64,000 nucleotides of DNA, taken from Alphaproteobacteria bacterium. GTDB lineage: Bacteria > Pseudomonadota > Alphaproteobacteria > Micavibrionales > Micavibrionaceae. The notes under the pieces were generated by a model, which ran no database searches, was not told the origin of the DNA, and saw only the letters and a list, made by a program, of their open reading frames with translations. Position 1 is the stretch's first letter, and each line of letters starts with the position of its first letter. The translations under genes and the position numbers were made by a program. The stretch covers positions 1 through 64,000 of the forward strand of contig JAGRIJ010000013.1 in the NCBI GenBank assembly GCA_020443295.1, given 5' to 3'. This document shows, one piece after another, positions 34,497 to 44,804 of the stretch.

Positions 34497-34590
34497 GTGG
34501 AAGGTCGCACGACCCGAAAAACTCGACGCTGGCTGCTTCCTTTCGGACCTGACCGGATACGAACAAGCATCCGCCCGGCAACCTTCCGGC
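34497..34590 (-). ncRNA. ffs: Signal recognition particle 4.5S RNA
   Basis: The reverse strand carries the universal SRP core GGTCAGGTCCGAAAGGAAGC followed by AGCC, in which the apical stem has a GAAA (GNRA-type) loop and the asymmetric GGAAGC/CAGGU internal loop binds Ffh. The ends pair well: GGAAGGTTGC at the 5' side with GCGACCTTCC at the 3' side, giving an RNA of about 90-95 bases. A TTTTT run follows the 3' stem and would terminate it. It acts with Ffh in co-translational membrane targeting. The ends are approximate by a few bases. Confidence 0.9.
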
Positions 34591-34595
34591 TACGG

Positions 34596-34624
34596 GTATA
34601 TAGGGCGGGGGCCGGGTTTGCAAG
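34596..34624 (-). promoter_or_regulatory. Probable promoter of the 4.5S RNA
   Basis: Just upstream of the RNA on the reverse strand are CTTGCA and, 16 bases on, TATATA, which would place the transcription start close to the first paired base of the 4.5S RNA. The spacer is very GC-rich, as is common for stable-RNA promoters. The match to the -35 consensus is partial. Confidence 0.5.
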
Positions 34625-34679
34625 TTTTCGTTGAATTTTTAGGCTGTTTTGTGTAGTTCATAGCCTCATCACTTGGTGC

Positions 34680-34754
34680 GCCGTTGTAGCTCAGGGGTAG
34701 AGCAACGCATTCGTAATGCGTGGGCCGGGAGTTCAAATCTCCCCAACGGCACCA
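34680..34754 (+). tRNA. tRNA-Thr (anticodon CGT)
   Basis: A full cloverleaf can be folded by eye: acceptor stem GCCGTTG/CAACGGC, D arm GCTC...GAGC, anticodon stem ACGCA/TGCGT around loop TTCGTAA giving anticodon CGT, and T arm GGGAG-TTCAAAT-CTCCC. The 3' ACCA is encoded. It decodes ACG threonine codons. The gene lies between the 4.5S RNA and a histidine kinase gene. Confidence 0.95.
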
Positions 34755-34896
34755 TTTTTCATAAAATAAATTGTTTTTGACCTTATATCGTGCGCGATTT
34801 GCCTGATTAATGGTCGGTATATATTGGTAACAAGAGATACAATCAAAAATTGGTTTTCTGTTGTATAAATTTTCCAAGCGGGCATAATTCACTGAG

Positions 34897-36258
34897 ATGG
34901 ACCGCTCATTAAAGCCCTCGTTAAATCTATCCCTGACACTCCGTTATAGTGTTGCCCTGATTTTTATTCTTTTTATTCTGTTCTCAACGTATCTTATTAA
35001 TATGTATAACTTTTCCCGCGCAGAGCATGATGCGCGGATCATCAATATCAGCGGCATGCAGCGTATGCTTTCCCAGCGTGTCGCGCTGATGGTTACTAAA
35101 ATCGCAGAGAACCCGAACAATCAGAAAACGCAACCATATCTTGAAAAGCTTGAAGGAGCCCAGACAAGGATGCGGCAGAACCACGAGGAACTTAAGTCTC
35201 GTATTATTTCTGAAAGCCAGAACAGCGATTTATATCAGCTTTACTTTGAAGACGACGGAATTGATTCACAGATGCAGCACTATCTTGGTTTGGCGTCTGA
35301 TTTTCTCAAGCTTTACAAGGCGGGGGATTACAATGCGGAAAAAGCAGGATCATTAAGCAATGAAATCACGTTTATCGCCGCGGACGGATTCCTGCAAAAG
35401 CTTGACCGGGCTGTAAGCCTTTATGAAAAGCAGGCGCCGGGCAATCTTCAGAATCTTCGCACATATGAGATTTATTTCTTTGTGCTCGGGGTTCTGGTTT
35501 TGATCAGCGAAGTTTTGTTAATTTTCAGGCCGATGGTTCGGGAAATCGTCAATAAAACCGAAACGCTCAGCAATAGAAACAAGGAACTTACTGAGTTTTC
35601 GTACCGCATCTCACATGATTTGCGGGCGCCGATCCGGTCGGTATTGGGTTTAGTTGGTATCATGGAAAAGGCGAACGAGAAGGGTGATCGTGAAAAAGCC
35701 GACGAGGCTTTTCGAAAAATAAAACCCGCTTTAATGAATTTTGAGCGATTGGTTGAGGATATCATTAAGCTCAATAAAATGAGCGTCGCCGATATACCAG
35801 AAGAAGAAGTGTTTATTCCGGCGGTTATCGATGAATCGGTTAAGGCTGTTGAAAATATCCTTGCGAACGATAAGGTTCAAATTGTCGTGAATACTGATAT
35901 CCAGCATTCCTGCGTCATGCAGAAGCTTCTTCTCAGGCAAATTCTCGAGAACCTGATTTCCAACGCCATTAAATATTACGACCCAGAGAAAGAAGTCAGC
36001 AAACTGGAAATCAGCGCGCACGAGAGAGATAAAAAATACATTATTTCGATTATCGATAACGGTCTTGGTATTCCCGAGGACTTCCGGCACAAGCTCTTTC
36101 AGATGTTCCAGCGTTTTCATCCTCAAAAGTCGTTTGGCAGCGGTCTTGGCCTGTATCTGGTAAAGCAGAGTGTAAAAGCTTTAAAGGGAGATATCCGTTA
36201 CGTTCCAAGACCAGACGGTTCGGAGTTTATTTTAACGTTTCCGGGCAAAAATATTTAA
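34897..36258 (+). CDS. Sensor histidine kinase with PilJ-type sensory region
   Basis: The 453-residue inner-membrane kinase has two membrane helices (about 16-36 and 192-211) enclosing a periplasmic region that resembles the PilJ/NarX-like helical sensor: INISGMQRMLSQRVALMVTKI. The cytoplasmic part holds the dimerisation H box FSYRISHDLRAPIRS with phosphoacceptor His240, N box ILENLISNAIKYYD, G1 IIDNGLGIP and G2 GSGLGLYLVKQ, so the ATPase is intact. It has no receiver or PAS domain. The next gene, 13 bases downstream, is a lone receiver domain, its likely partner. Ligand unknown. Confidence 0.93.
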   Translation: MDRSLKPSLNLSLTLRYSVALIFILFILFSTYLINMYNFSRAEHDARIINISGMQRMLSQRVALMVTKIAENPNNQKTQPYLEKLEGAQTRMRQNHEELKSRIISESQNSDLYQLYFEDDGIDSQMQHYLGLASDFLKLYKAGDYNAEKAGSLSNEITFIAADGFLQKLDRAVSLYEKQAPGNLQNLRTYEIYFFVLGVLVLISEVLLIFRPMVREIVNKTETLSNRNKELTEFSYRISHDLRAPIRSVLGLVGIMEKANEKGDREKADEAFRKIKPALMNFERLVEDIIKLNKMSVADIPEEEVFIPAVIDESVKAVENILANDKVQIVVNTDIQHSCVMQKLLLRQILENLISNAIKYYDPEKEVSKLEISAHERDKKYIISIIDNGLGIPEDFRHKLFQMFQRFHPQKSFGSGLGLYLVKQSVKALKGDIRYVPRPDGSEFILTFPGKNI

Positions 36259-36271
36259 AGGAGTCATTTTT

Positions 36272-36664
36272 ATGAAAGAGATATTGTGCATTGATGATGA
36301 TGAGCTGGATCACTATTTGAGCGAAAACGCAATTCATTCGGTTAGCGAGGATATTATCGTTCATAAAGCTTACGATGGTCAGCAGGCTCTGAGTTGTTTA
36401 AGAGAAGATAAGATTTGTCCCGAGATCATCCTTCTGGATGTTAATATGCCCCGCATGAATGGGCATGAGTTTCTGAAAGAATTTGCAAGAACTCATGACG
36501 GTCGTATTCCCATCATTATTATGTTGACGTCGTCGGACCAGAAAACAGATATCGATCTTTCCATGCAGTATACGTTTGTGAAGGATTTTCTCGTCAAGCC
36601 ATTAACGGAAGAACACGTTAAAAAGATACAGGACATTATGGAGAGCCTTGCCGCCGGAGAGTAA
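36272..36664 (+). CDS. Single-domain response regulator
   Basis: The 130-residue protein is a lone receiver: acidic pair CIDDDELD (residues 6-13), phosphoacceptor Asp56 in LLDVNMPRMNG, Thr at LTSSD (about 86) and conserved Lys109 in FLVKPLT. All catalytic positions are kept. It has no output domain, so it must act by protein contact or as part of a phosphorelay. It forms an operon with the upstream histidine kinase, with a GGAG ribosome site 12 bases before the ATG. The spacing and loop pattern resemble the Rcp1-type receivers paired with kinases. A strong terminator follows. Confidence 0.92.
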   Translation: MKEILCIDDDELDHYLSENAIHSVSEDIIVHKAYDGQQALSCLREDKICPEIILLDVNMPRMNGHEFLKEFARTHDGRIPIIIMLTSSDQKTDIDLSMQYTFVKDFLVKPLTEEHVKKIQDIMESLAAGE

Positions 36665-36693
36665 GAGGATAGCAATATAGGATTTTATTTTTA

Positions 36694-36727
36694 AAAACGG
36701 CTCTCCAGAAAGATGGAGAGCCGTTTT
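36694..36727. terminator. Strong bidirectional terminator between response regulator and katG
   Basis: A perfect 14-base-pair stem (36694-36707 with 36714-36727) with a six-base loop ends in GCCGTTTT and is followed on the + strand by CAGTTTTTT. The reverse direction also ends in GCCGTTTTT. It lies between the convergent receiver gene and katG and can stop both. Confidence 0.9.
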
Positions 36728-36753
36728 CAGTTTTTTAACCTGTCGGTGTTGGT

Positions 36754-39373
<2,620 letters not shown>

Positions 39374-39397
39374 AGGAGCATATTATTGAGTAAAAAC

Positions 39398-39412
39398 TTT
39401 GAATCAATCAAA
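39398..39412. promoter_or_regulatory. Inverted repeat upstream of fur-katG operon
   Basis: The sequence TTTGAATCAATCAAA is a perfect inverted repeat (TTTGA-N5-TCAAA) 25 bases before the fur-family start, in an AT-rich stretch. Its position fits an operator for autoregulation. It is too short to match a Fur or PerR box confidently. Confidence 0.35.
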
Positions 39413-39536
39413 ATTTTATTTTTTCTGGCCCGCCTTAAGAGGCTGCTCGGGAGAAAAATAATTTTAACCCGACTATTAATTGCTCAAGTTTTTCTGTTTA
39501 CTGGACTTCCTTATTTATCGCGCAAGGTTTTTTGAA

Positions 39537-40247
39537 ATGGGACGTCGTTTACGCTGTTTGTTGTTTTCGTTCTTTTTATTGACTTTTCCCAGCGGCGCTT
39601 TTGCGGACAAAGCCGAGGTCGATTTTCGCGCCTTCAAAGGGCAGGACGCGTATGCGTGGCTGGCGGAGCATAACTTTATTCTTGAGCGCAGCGCGGATAA
39701 CCGCAAGAAGACGCGCCTTTCGTTTACGGATCAGGGGCTGACGATTGAGGCGCTTAAGTCTGCGCAATCTCTTATCGCGCTCAAGAAGGGTAAACTGACC
39801 GGGGATGAGAGCGTCGAGATCGTCTGGGGCGTGAACAAGTTTCCTGCCGGGGCTTCTTATCAAAAAGGGCACAGGAACGAAGCGATTATGTTTTATGCCT
39901 TTTTCGGGAAAGAGATGATCGATAGCGGGTCCCCTATCATTCCCGACAGCCCGTATTTTATCGCCCTGCATCTGTGTGAGAACGACCCGATCGGCGCGCC
40001 GCTTATGGGACGGTTTTATCACAAAGGGGGGCGGTTTATCTGCGCCGCGCATCCCAAGCCGGGGGAGGCGGTGACTACGCGGCTCGATCTGAAGAAGACA
40101 TTCAAGGATCTGTTCGGAATAGATGCGCCGCCGCTTTCGGGGATCGCGTTCGAGTTCGACACGACCAAACCGCAGGATGACGGAACGTCTTCGGCGTTTG
40201 TGCAGAGCCTGAAATTTCCCAAGGCCACCTATATCCGCGAGGATTAG
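39537..40247 (+). CDS. Exported protein, possibly DUF3047-like
   Basis: The 236-residue protein has a signal peptide (MGRRLRCLLFSFFLLTFPSGAFA). The ATG at 39537 is chosen over an upstream TTG because it starts the signal directly. The mature part is beta-rich, with VDFRAFKGQDAYAWLAEHNF, a VWGVNKFPAGASYQKG turn, and GIAFEFDTTKPQDDGTSSAFVQSLKF near the end. The last segment resembles DUF3047 proteins, carbohydrate-binding-like in fold, but the match is by eye and weak. It is followed 23 bases later by a methyltransferase. Confidence 0.6.
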   Translation: MGRRLRCLLFSFFLLTFPSGAFADKAEVDFRAFKGQDAYAWLAEHNFILERSADNRKKTRLSFTDQGLTIEALKSAQSLIALKKGKLTGDESVEIVWGVNKFPAGASYQKGHRNEAIMFYAFFGKEMIDSGSPIIPDSPYFIALHLCENDPIGAPLMGRFYHKGGRFICAAHPKPGEAVTTRLDLKKTFKDLFGIDAPPLSGIAFEFDTTKPQDDGTSSAFVQSLKFPKATYIRED

Positions 40248-40270
40248 TTTTATTAAAAAGGATTGTTGTT

Positions 40271-40882
40271 ATGAATGACCGCGAGTTTTGGGATGAGCGC
40301 TTTGGTGCGCAAGGCTATGCCTACGGGACCGAACCCAATGTGTTTCTGGAGGAGTCCGTGTCCTTCATTCCTTCGTCCGGGCAGGTTCTGTGTATTGCCG
40401 AGGGCGAAGGGAGGAATGCTGTTTTTCTGGCCAAGAACGGTTTTGATGTGTCTGCGGTTGATATCTCCCATGCCGGAAAGAGAAAAACGGAAACGCTGGC
40501 TTCCGAAAACGGCGTGCAAGTTTCCTATACCATTTCCGATCTGGACGATTTCGATCTTGGCGCGGGGGCATGGGATGCGATCGTTTCTATTTTCGGGTAT
40601 ATCGGTCCGAATGCTGAGGCCCGGAAATTCGTTTATCAGCGCATTCAGAAGGGATTGAAACCCGGCGGCATTTTTATCGTCGAGGCGTATCATCCCCGGC
40701 AGCTGGAATATGGAACGGGCGGGCCCAAGGACATTGATTTCCTGCCCGCACTGGAAGAATTCAAAAAGGCCTTTGAGGCCTCCGGTTTTCTTCACGGCGC
40801 GGAGAGGGAGCGCGAGGTGTTTGAGGGCGAATTTCATACCGGGGCGTCCTATGTGACGCAGGTTGTCTGGAAGAAGGCATAG
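40271..40882 (+). CDS. Class I SAM-dependent methyltransferase, TehB-like
   Basis: The 203-residue protein begins NDREFWDERFGAQGYAYGTEPN, the opening of TehB/thiopurine-type small-molecule methyltransferases. SAM motif I is VLCIAEGEGRNAVFLAKNGF, with the GxG loop replaced by AEGEGRN, as in this subfamily. VSAVDISHAG carries the acidic residue for ribose, and AWDAIVSIFGYI is motif II. The substrate is not identifiable; metalloid or small thiol detoxification is known in relatives. It follows the exported protein gene with a ribosome site AAAAGGA. Confidence 0.85.
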   Translation: MNDREFWDERFGAQGYAYGTEPNVFLEESVSFIPSSGQVLCIAEGEGRNAVFLAKNGFDVSAVDISHAGKRKTETLASENGVQVSYTISDLDDFDLGAGAWDAIVSIFGYIGPNAEARKFVYQRIQKGLKPGGIFIVEAYHPRQLEYGTGGPKDIDFLPALEEFKKAFEASGFLHGAEREREVFEGEFHTGASYVTQVVWKKA

Positions 40883-41071
40883 CCCGGATTTTAAGCCTTT
40901 CGGCCTGTTCCCCCTGCCAAAATCAAAAAAATTCATTATTTTCTGGACGTTTAGCGGCGGCTTTGTTATACCGCGCGCCTAACAATATCTTAAACAGATT
41001 ACGTCAAATTAAAAGCTGGTATTATCAGGGTGACGCGTTGAGGCGCGGTTTTAGTAAGCGGGGCTGCTGCG

Positions 41072-42637
41072 TTGAAAGAAGACTGGACAGAGACGAACGA
41101 AAGCTCACTCCTTCTCGGGGGTAAACCTTTTAATGCCCAGGTTGCGTCCGATGACGAAATTCTTGTTGCCATGAAGCTTCTTCCAAGCGGTCTTGCCGAG
41201 CGAACGGGCATCTTTACCGACTGGCGCTATAACCCGACTCCCCCGGCTTCCGAGCATGAATTTGCCGCTTATGAGCGATACAACAATTCCCGCGAGACAA
41301 AAAATACGGAAAGTTTGCGGGAGGCGATCCGTTTATACATTCAGGCGGCGGAGGCCTATGTCGCGCAAGGGTTGGAAAAGCCGGCGGCGAATATGTATTC
41401 TCTGGCCGCGCAGGGTTTTATGGAGATTGCCGACAATCCTCTGATCGACGGGCGCCCGGCCAGCGAGCACGCCGTCGCGTATTTCGATCGGGCTATTACC
41501 CTGCATGACAAGCAGGGCCACGAGGATTTTTCATACCGTGACCGCGACAAGCGCTATAACGCGGTTGCGGAAACGGTGCTTTTTTACCGGCGCGCGTTGG
41601 GGAAGGGTGTCGTCCCTGACGGGCTTGCTCTTGAGGGGGCCGTGCGTTTTTACGAGCGGCTCGGTCCTGAATCGGAGGCTCTTGCCTATTCTTCCCAACG
41701 CATGCAGGGCGTGATCGACCCTCAAGCTCTGAGGGTGGAGCAAAAGGAAATCGGTTTTTCTGACGACCAGCCGCTGGGAACGGATAATGTGGGGCCGTGC
41801 GTAGCGCTGATGGTGTACAGCCTTATGCCCGGAGCGGATGTTCACGAGCATTCCGTGACGGCGGTCGCGCACATTGATTTTGAAACGGATGTGTCTTCGA
41901 TCCGTACCATTTTTGAAACGTTGCCGCCGGGTAAAAAGCAGGTGCGTCTTCTGGGGGCGCGGTTTGAGCAGGACCCGGTTTCACAGAAAAATCTGTGTAA
42001 GGTGGTGAGGGCTTTAAACCAGTATGATGTCGATATTATTTCGGCGGATATCCATCAGGGCAATGACGGGCCGAGCAGCTTCGTTGTTTCGCCGCGGGAT
42101 TTCAGTATTCGTGAGGCCGTGGCGGGCGCGGGGAACAAAACGCCTTATGCGTCCTGTGCCTATTCCCTGATAACCGAAGATGCGCTCTATCCGCTTCGTG
42201 TGGCTTTTGATACCCGTACGGGAACAGCCGACCGTATGCCGCTGTTTCTGGATGCTTATATGGTGCAAAAGATTAATGAACATTATGCCGGAAAAGATAC
42301 TGCCGAACTATATGAGGCGATCCGGGACGACGGTCTTTACGATATCGGGTTATCGTTATTTTACATCCAGGAGCTTCTGAACGAATATCAGGCTGCCTGG
42401 GATGCTGTCAGGACGTATGCCCGTTTCAGGCTTCCTGACAATTTGTACAGCCGTTTGGATAAGTTTCCGGTTTATCTAGGCGATAATGCCGAGCACTATA
42501 ATCTTGCCCTTATTGATAATGCTGCCGAGATCTATGAGGCTATGCCGGCAGACGCAGAATTTGATTTCCAAGTTGTCGAACGTGAAGCGGCCAAGCTGGC
42601 GTTCGATGATCTCAGTGGCCATAAGCTGGATGTATAA
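41072..42637 (+). CDS. Unknown 521-residue protein with CheD-like core
   Basis: No family is firmly recognised. Residues 90-225 contain TPR-like helices (SLREAIRLYIQAAEAYVAQGLEKPAANMYSLAAQGFM). Residues 235-350 look like a CheD fold, the class of protein glutamine deamidases: T238-DNVGPC243-VALMVYS, then a His267 in TAVAHID, then VRLLGARFEQ...SQKNLCKVVRALNQYDVDIISADIHQGNDGPSSFVVSP, which follows CheD in order and spacing. The rest is helical. The start is a TTG at 41072 with GCGGGG upstream. No chemotaxis gene lies nearby. The CheD-like reading is an inference and could be wrong. Confidence 0.5.
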   Translation: MKEDWTETNESSLLLGGKPFNAQVASDDEILVAMKLLPSGLAERTGIFTDWRYNPTPPASEHEFAAYERYNNSRETKNTESLREAIRLYIQAAEAYVAQGLEKPAANMYSLAAQGFMEIADNPLIDGRPASEHAVAYFDRAITLHDKQGHEDFSYRDRDKRYNAVAETVLFYRRALGKGVVPDGLALEGAVRFYERLGPESEALAYSSQRMQGVIDPQALRVEQKEIGFSDDQPLGTDNVGPCVALMVYSLMPGADVHEHSVTAVAHIDFETDVSSIRTIFETLPPGKKQVRLLGARFEQDPVSQKNLCKVVRALNQYDVDIISADIHQGNDGPSSFVVSPRDFSIREAVAGAGNKTPYASCAYSLITEDALYPLRVAFDTRTGTADRMPLFLDAYMVQKINEHYAGKDTAELYEAIRDDGLYDIGLSLFYIQELLNEYQAAWDAVRTYARFRLPDNLYSRLDKFPVYLGDNAEHYNLALIDNAAEIYEAMPADAEFDFQVVEREAAKLAFDDLSGHKLDV

Positions 42638-42730
42638 ATCTATTTGTGCTCCTGCAGGGCTGTCGGGTCTATCCAATATTATTTTCACGCGATGAAAAAA
42701 GCCTGCCGGGGGGGGGCGCGCAATCCCGTT

Positions 42731-42744
42731 TTGATAAAAATCAA
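42731..42744. promoter_or_regulatory. Consensus FNR/FixK box upstream of gene at 42817
   Basis: TTGATAAAAATCAA is a perfect TTGAT-N4-ATCAA palindrome, the binding site for Fnr, Anr and FixK regulators. It lies 73 bases before the GTG start at 42817, a spacing typical for activation. The probable regulator, a Crp/Fnr protein, is encoded at 43204-43974. Confidence 0.8.
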
Positions 42745-42816
42745 ATGATGTAGAAGGGTTTTGTGTCACTGTGGGTGTCTATATTTTAATTTATTCATTC
42801 ATACGAGGGTTATACC

Positions 42817-43197
42817 GTGAAAGAAAATCATCCAGGGGACGACCGCGAGCTTTTTGAATGTTATCTTCGTGTTTGTAATCAGGCCCTGCACCAGAATTCC
42901 AGGCGTTTTCCTTTTCAGCAGATTTTGCAGGGGCTTGGTCAGCATACCACCGACGGGAAAGCCGTTGAAGTTCTGATTATCGACGATCAGCCTGTAGAGG
43001 GGTTCTGTATCACCTATAACAGGGAAGATCGTGCTGTTGTGGCCGATCAGCAGTTTAATTCCCTGCCGAAGAGGAAATGGAAGGTTACGAAGAGTTATCT
43101 TCTGGACGTTATCCGTAACCCGGGGGAGTACATCAATAATCCAGCCAAGATTGACTGGGAGTGGCTTTACAGCCTGAACAGCCAGAGCAGTGAATAA
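42817..43197 (+). CDS. Small protein of unknown function under FNR-box control
   Basis: The 126-residue soluble protein was not recognised. It begins with a GTG (GAGGG ribosome site eight bases upstream) and has a two-part look: a helical head (ELFECYLRVCNQALHQNSRRFPFQQILQGLG) and a beta-like VEVLIIDDQPVEGFCITYNREDRAVVADQQF, then a W-rich tail. A perfect FNR box 73 bases upstream suggests expression under oxygen limitation. It is convergent with the Fnr-family gene, ending six bases before that stop. No metal or enzyme motif is obvious. Confidence 0.6.
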   Translation: MKENHPGDDRELFECYLRVCNQALHQNSRRFPFQQILQGLGQHTTDGKAVEVLIIDDQPVEGFCITYNREDRAVVADQQFNSLPKRKWKVTKSYLLDVIRNPGEYINNPAKIDWEWLYSLNSQSSE

Positions 43198-43203
43198 TTT
43201 ATT

Positions 43204-43974
43204 TCATACGCAGGATTTACAGCCAAGATCTTTGCACGGGAACTCCGACGTGCATGCCGAGCAGGAAAAATCGATGAGCGGGTCGATGCTCTGAATTTCC
43301 AAAGTCGAACCTTTTATATTTATTCCCGTGGCGTCCTTGAGTTTGGACAGGGCGCGGGAGAAGGTTTCGGGTTGCATACCCAGGCGTGATGCGATCAAGG
43401 TTTTATCGTATGGAAGGTGGATCGTAATCGGGCGCCCTTTAGCCTCGTTTTGATTGGGCATCAGCCTTAAAATAAAGCAACCGATGCGCTGGGGTGCGTT
43501 TTGCAGAGAACGGTGCTCGATTTCCGTATCCTGCTGGCGACGGTAGCGTGCCATTGAGCTAAGCATCGAAAGAGCGAATTTCGGGTTGTTCTCGATCAGG
43601 TATCTCAGTTTTCTCAGGGACAAAGAGAGAATCTCGGACGGTTCGACAACTTCGGCACTGTAGGGGTAAGTATTCTCTTCGAAAATCGACGTTTCGCCAA
43701 ATGTATGGCCTTCTGTGAGGATATCAATAATCGCTTGCGCGCCATCCAGCGTTTCGCGAAAGATCTTTACCCATCCGTTTTTGATCACGTAATAACGCTC
43801 GGCATTGTCTCCACTGACAAAAAGCATCTTGCCCTTTGTGCAGCGTTCGAGAATATGACCTTCGAGCAGAAGGTCCACTTCCTTGTCCGTACATTCTCCA
43901 AATAGCTGAACTGACTTCAAGAAGTCCCCAGAATTAGATGACGTATGGTTGTCTATGGCTTTGACTTGTTGCAT
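43204..43974 (-). CDS. Crp/Fnr-family regulator with C-terminal cysteine motif
   Basis: The 256-residue protein has a cyclic-nucleotide-binding-like sensor (GDNAERYYVIKNGWVKIF) and a C-terminal HTH with ETFSR in its recognition helix, the residues that read TTGAT half-sites in Fnr and FixK. The N terminus lacks the four-Cys Fe-S motif of Fnr. Instead the extreme C terminus ends in C-x2-C-x5-C-x4-C-x2-C (residues FSCSACTSEFPC then KDLGCKSCV), whose first part has exactly the C-x2-C-x5-C spacing of the Fnr cluster. Fe-S-based oxygen sensing there is inference. It is divergent from the cco cluster with an FNR box between. Confidence 0.9.
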   Translation of the reverse strand: MQQVKAIDNHTSSNSGDFLKSVQLFGECTDKEVDLLLEGHILERCTKGKMLFVSGDNAERYYVIKNGWVKIFRETLDGAQAIIDILTEGHTFGETSIFEENTYPYSAEVVEPSEILSLSLRKLRYLIENNPKFALSMLSSMARYRRQQDTEIEHRSLQNAPQRIGCFILRLMPNQNEAKGRPITIHLPYDKTLIASRLGMQPETFSRALSKLKDATGINIKGSTLEIQSIDPLIDFSCSACTSEFPCKDLGCKSCV

Positions 43975-43996
43975 CTGTGTGTTTTATAAGATTTAC

Positions 43997-44010
43997 TTGA
44001 TTAAGGTCAA
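43997..44010. promoter_or_regulatory. FNR-type box between regulator and cco cluster
   Basis: TTGATTAAGGTCAA matches TTGAT-N4-ATCAA with one mismatch. It lies 22 bases from the fnr-family start and 56 from the ATG at 44067, in the 92-base gap between the divergent genes. It may activate the cytochrome oxidase operon and repress or tune the regulator itself. Confidence 0.75.
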
Positions 44011-44066
44011 GGCAAACGCTTCTTCTTAAGATCACACTAGCCGCGGATTTCATCTGTGGGATATTC

Positions 44067-44786
44067 ATGCTCGGAGAGTGTATACATCAATTTGTCACCG
44101 GATACGGCCTGTCCCTGAGCCTGTTTTTGGCCGGGCTTGCAGGCGGTTTTACCCACTGTACTTTAATGTGCTCGCCTTTCGTTTTGGCTCAAAGAGGGGG
44201 GCTTGAGCGTCCCTTGAGTGTGTTTTCGCGTTTGAAACAGTCTTTGCTTTTGCCTTATCATTTAGGTCGCCTGACTACGTATGTATTTCTTGCGGCCCTG
44301 TTTAGCGGTGTGGTCAATCTGGCTTTTCTTTTCCAGCCGTTACGGGTTTTTCTGGTTGTGCCCCTGCTTTTACTTGCGGCCCTGATTTTTATGGTGAGCG
44401 CTTTTCCTTCGATTGCTGATGTTTTTCCATGGGTTTTGAGGGTGCGGTTGTCGATTCCTTTCCGGTGGATTTCCCGGTTCTATCAGCCCTTGGTCCGGGA
44501 GCGCGATGTCGCTTCCCGTTACGTTCTTGGGGTCTTGCTTGGTTTTATGCCGTGCGGGCTGGTTGTTTCCGCCCTGATGGCGTCAGCGACCGCGCCAACC
44601 ATGATTCAGGCTGTCGGCGCGATGGCGGCTTTCGGTCTGGGAACGGTGCCTGCTCTTCTTGCGGTATCGCTGGGCGGCAGTTTCATTGAAAGTTTTGGTT
44701 TCCTGAACACTCTTAAAGTGAAGCAGGGTTTTATGGTTTTCAGCGCGCTCTGGCTGGTTTTTCTGGCCGGCGCGTTTGTTTTCTAA
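44067..44786 (+). CDS. TauE/SafE-like (DsbD_2-type) membrane protein of the cco cluster
   Basis: The 239-residue protein has about six membrane helices, with a Cys-containing first helix (GGFTHCTLMCSPFV, Cys31 and Cys35) and a later GFMPCGLVVSAL. This pattern matches the DsbD_2/TauE-like proteins often linked to cytochrome oxidase genes and thought to help copper or thiol handling. It lies 18 bases before ccoN on the same strand and is probably the first gene of the operon. An FNR box precedes it. The exact job is unproven; sulfite export is unlikely here. Confidence 0.75.
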   Translation: MLGECIHQFVTGYGLSLSLFLAGLAGGFTHCTLMCSPFVLAQRGGLERPLSVFSRLKQSLLLPYHLGRLTTYVFLAALFSGVVNLAFLFQPLRVFLVVPLLLLAALIFMVSAFPSIADVFPWVLRVRLSIPFRWISRFYQPLVRERDVASRYVLGVLLGFMPCGLVVSALMASATAPTMIQAVGAMAAFGLGTVPALLAVSLGGSFIESFGFLNTLKVKQGFMVFSALWLVFLAGAFVF

Positions 44787-44804
44787 AGCAGAGGGAATGG
44801 CAAG

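Noticed and set aside
34590..34892. Reverse 100-codon frame across the tRNA
   Set aside because: It is the antisense of tRNA-Thr and includes the well-known spurious WGDLNSRPTHYE-type sequence that arises from reading tRNA genes backwards.
43204..43974. Reading the Crp/Fnr protein as a standard N-terminal Fe-S Fnr
   Set aside because: The N-terminal 40 residues contain only one Cys, so the usual cluster motif is absent.
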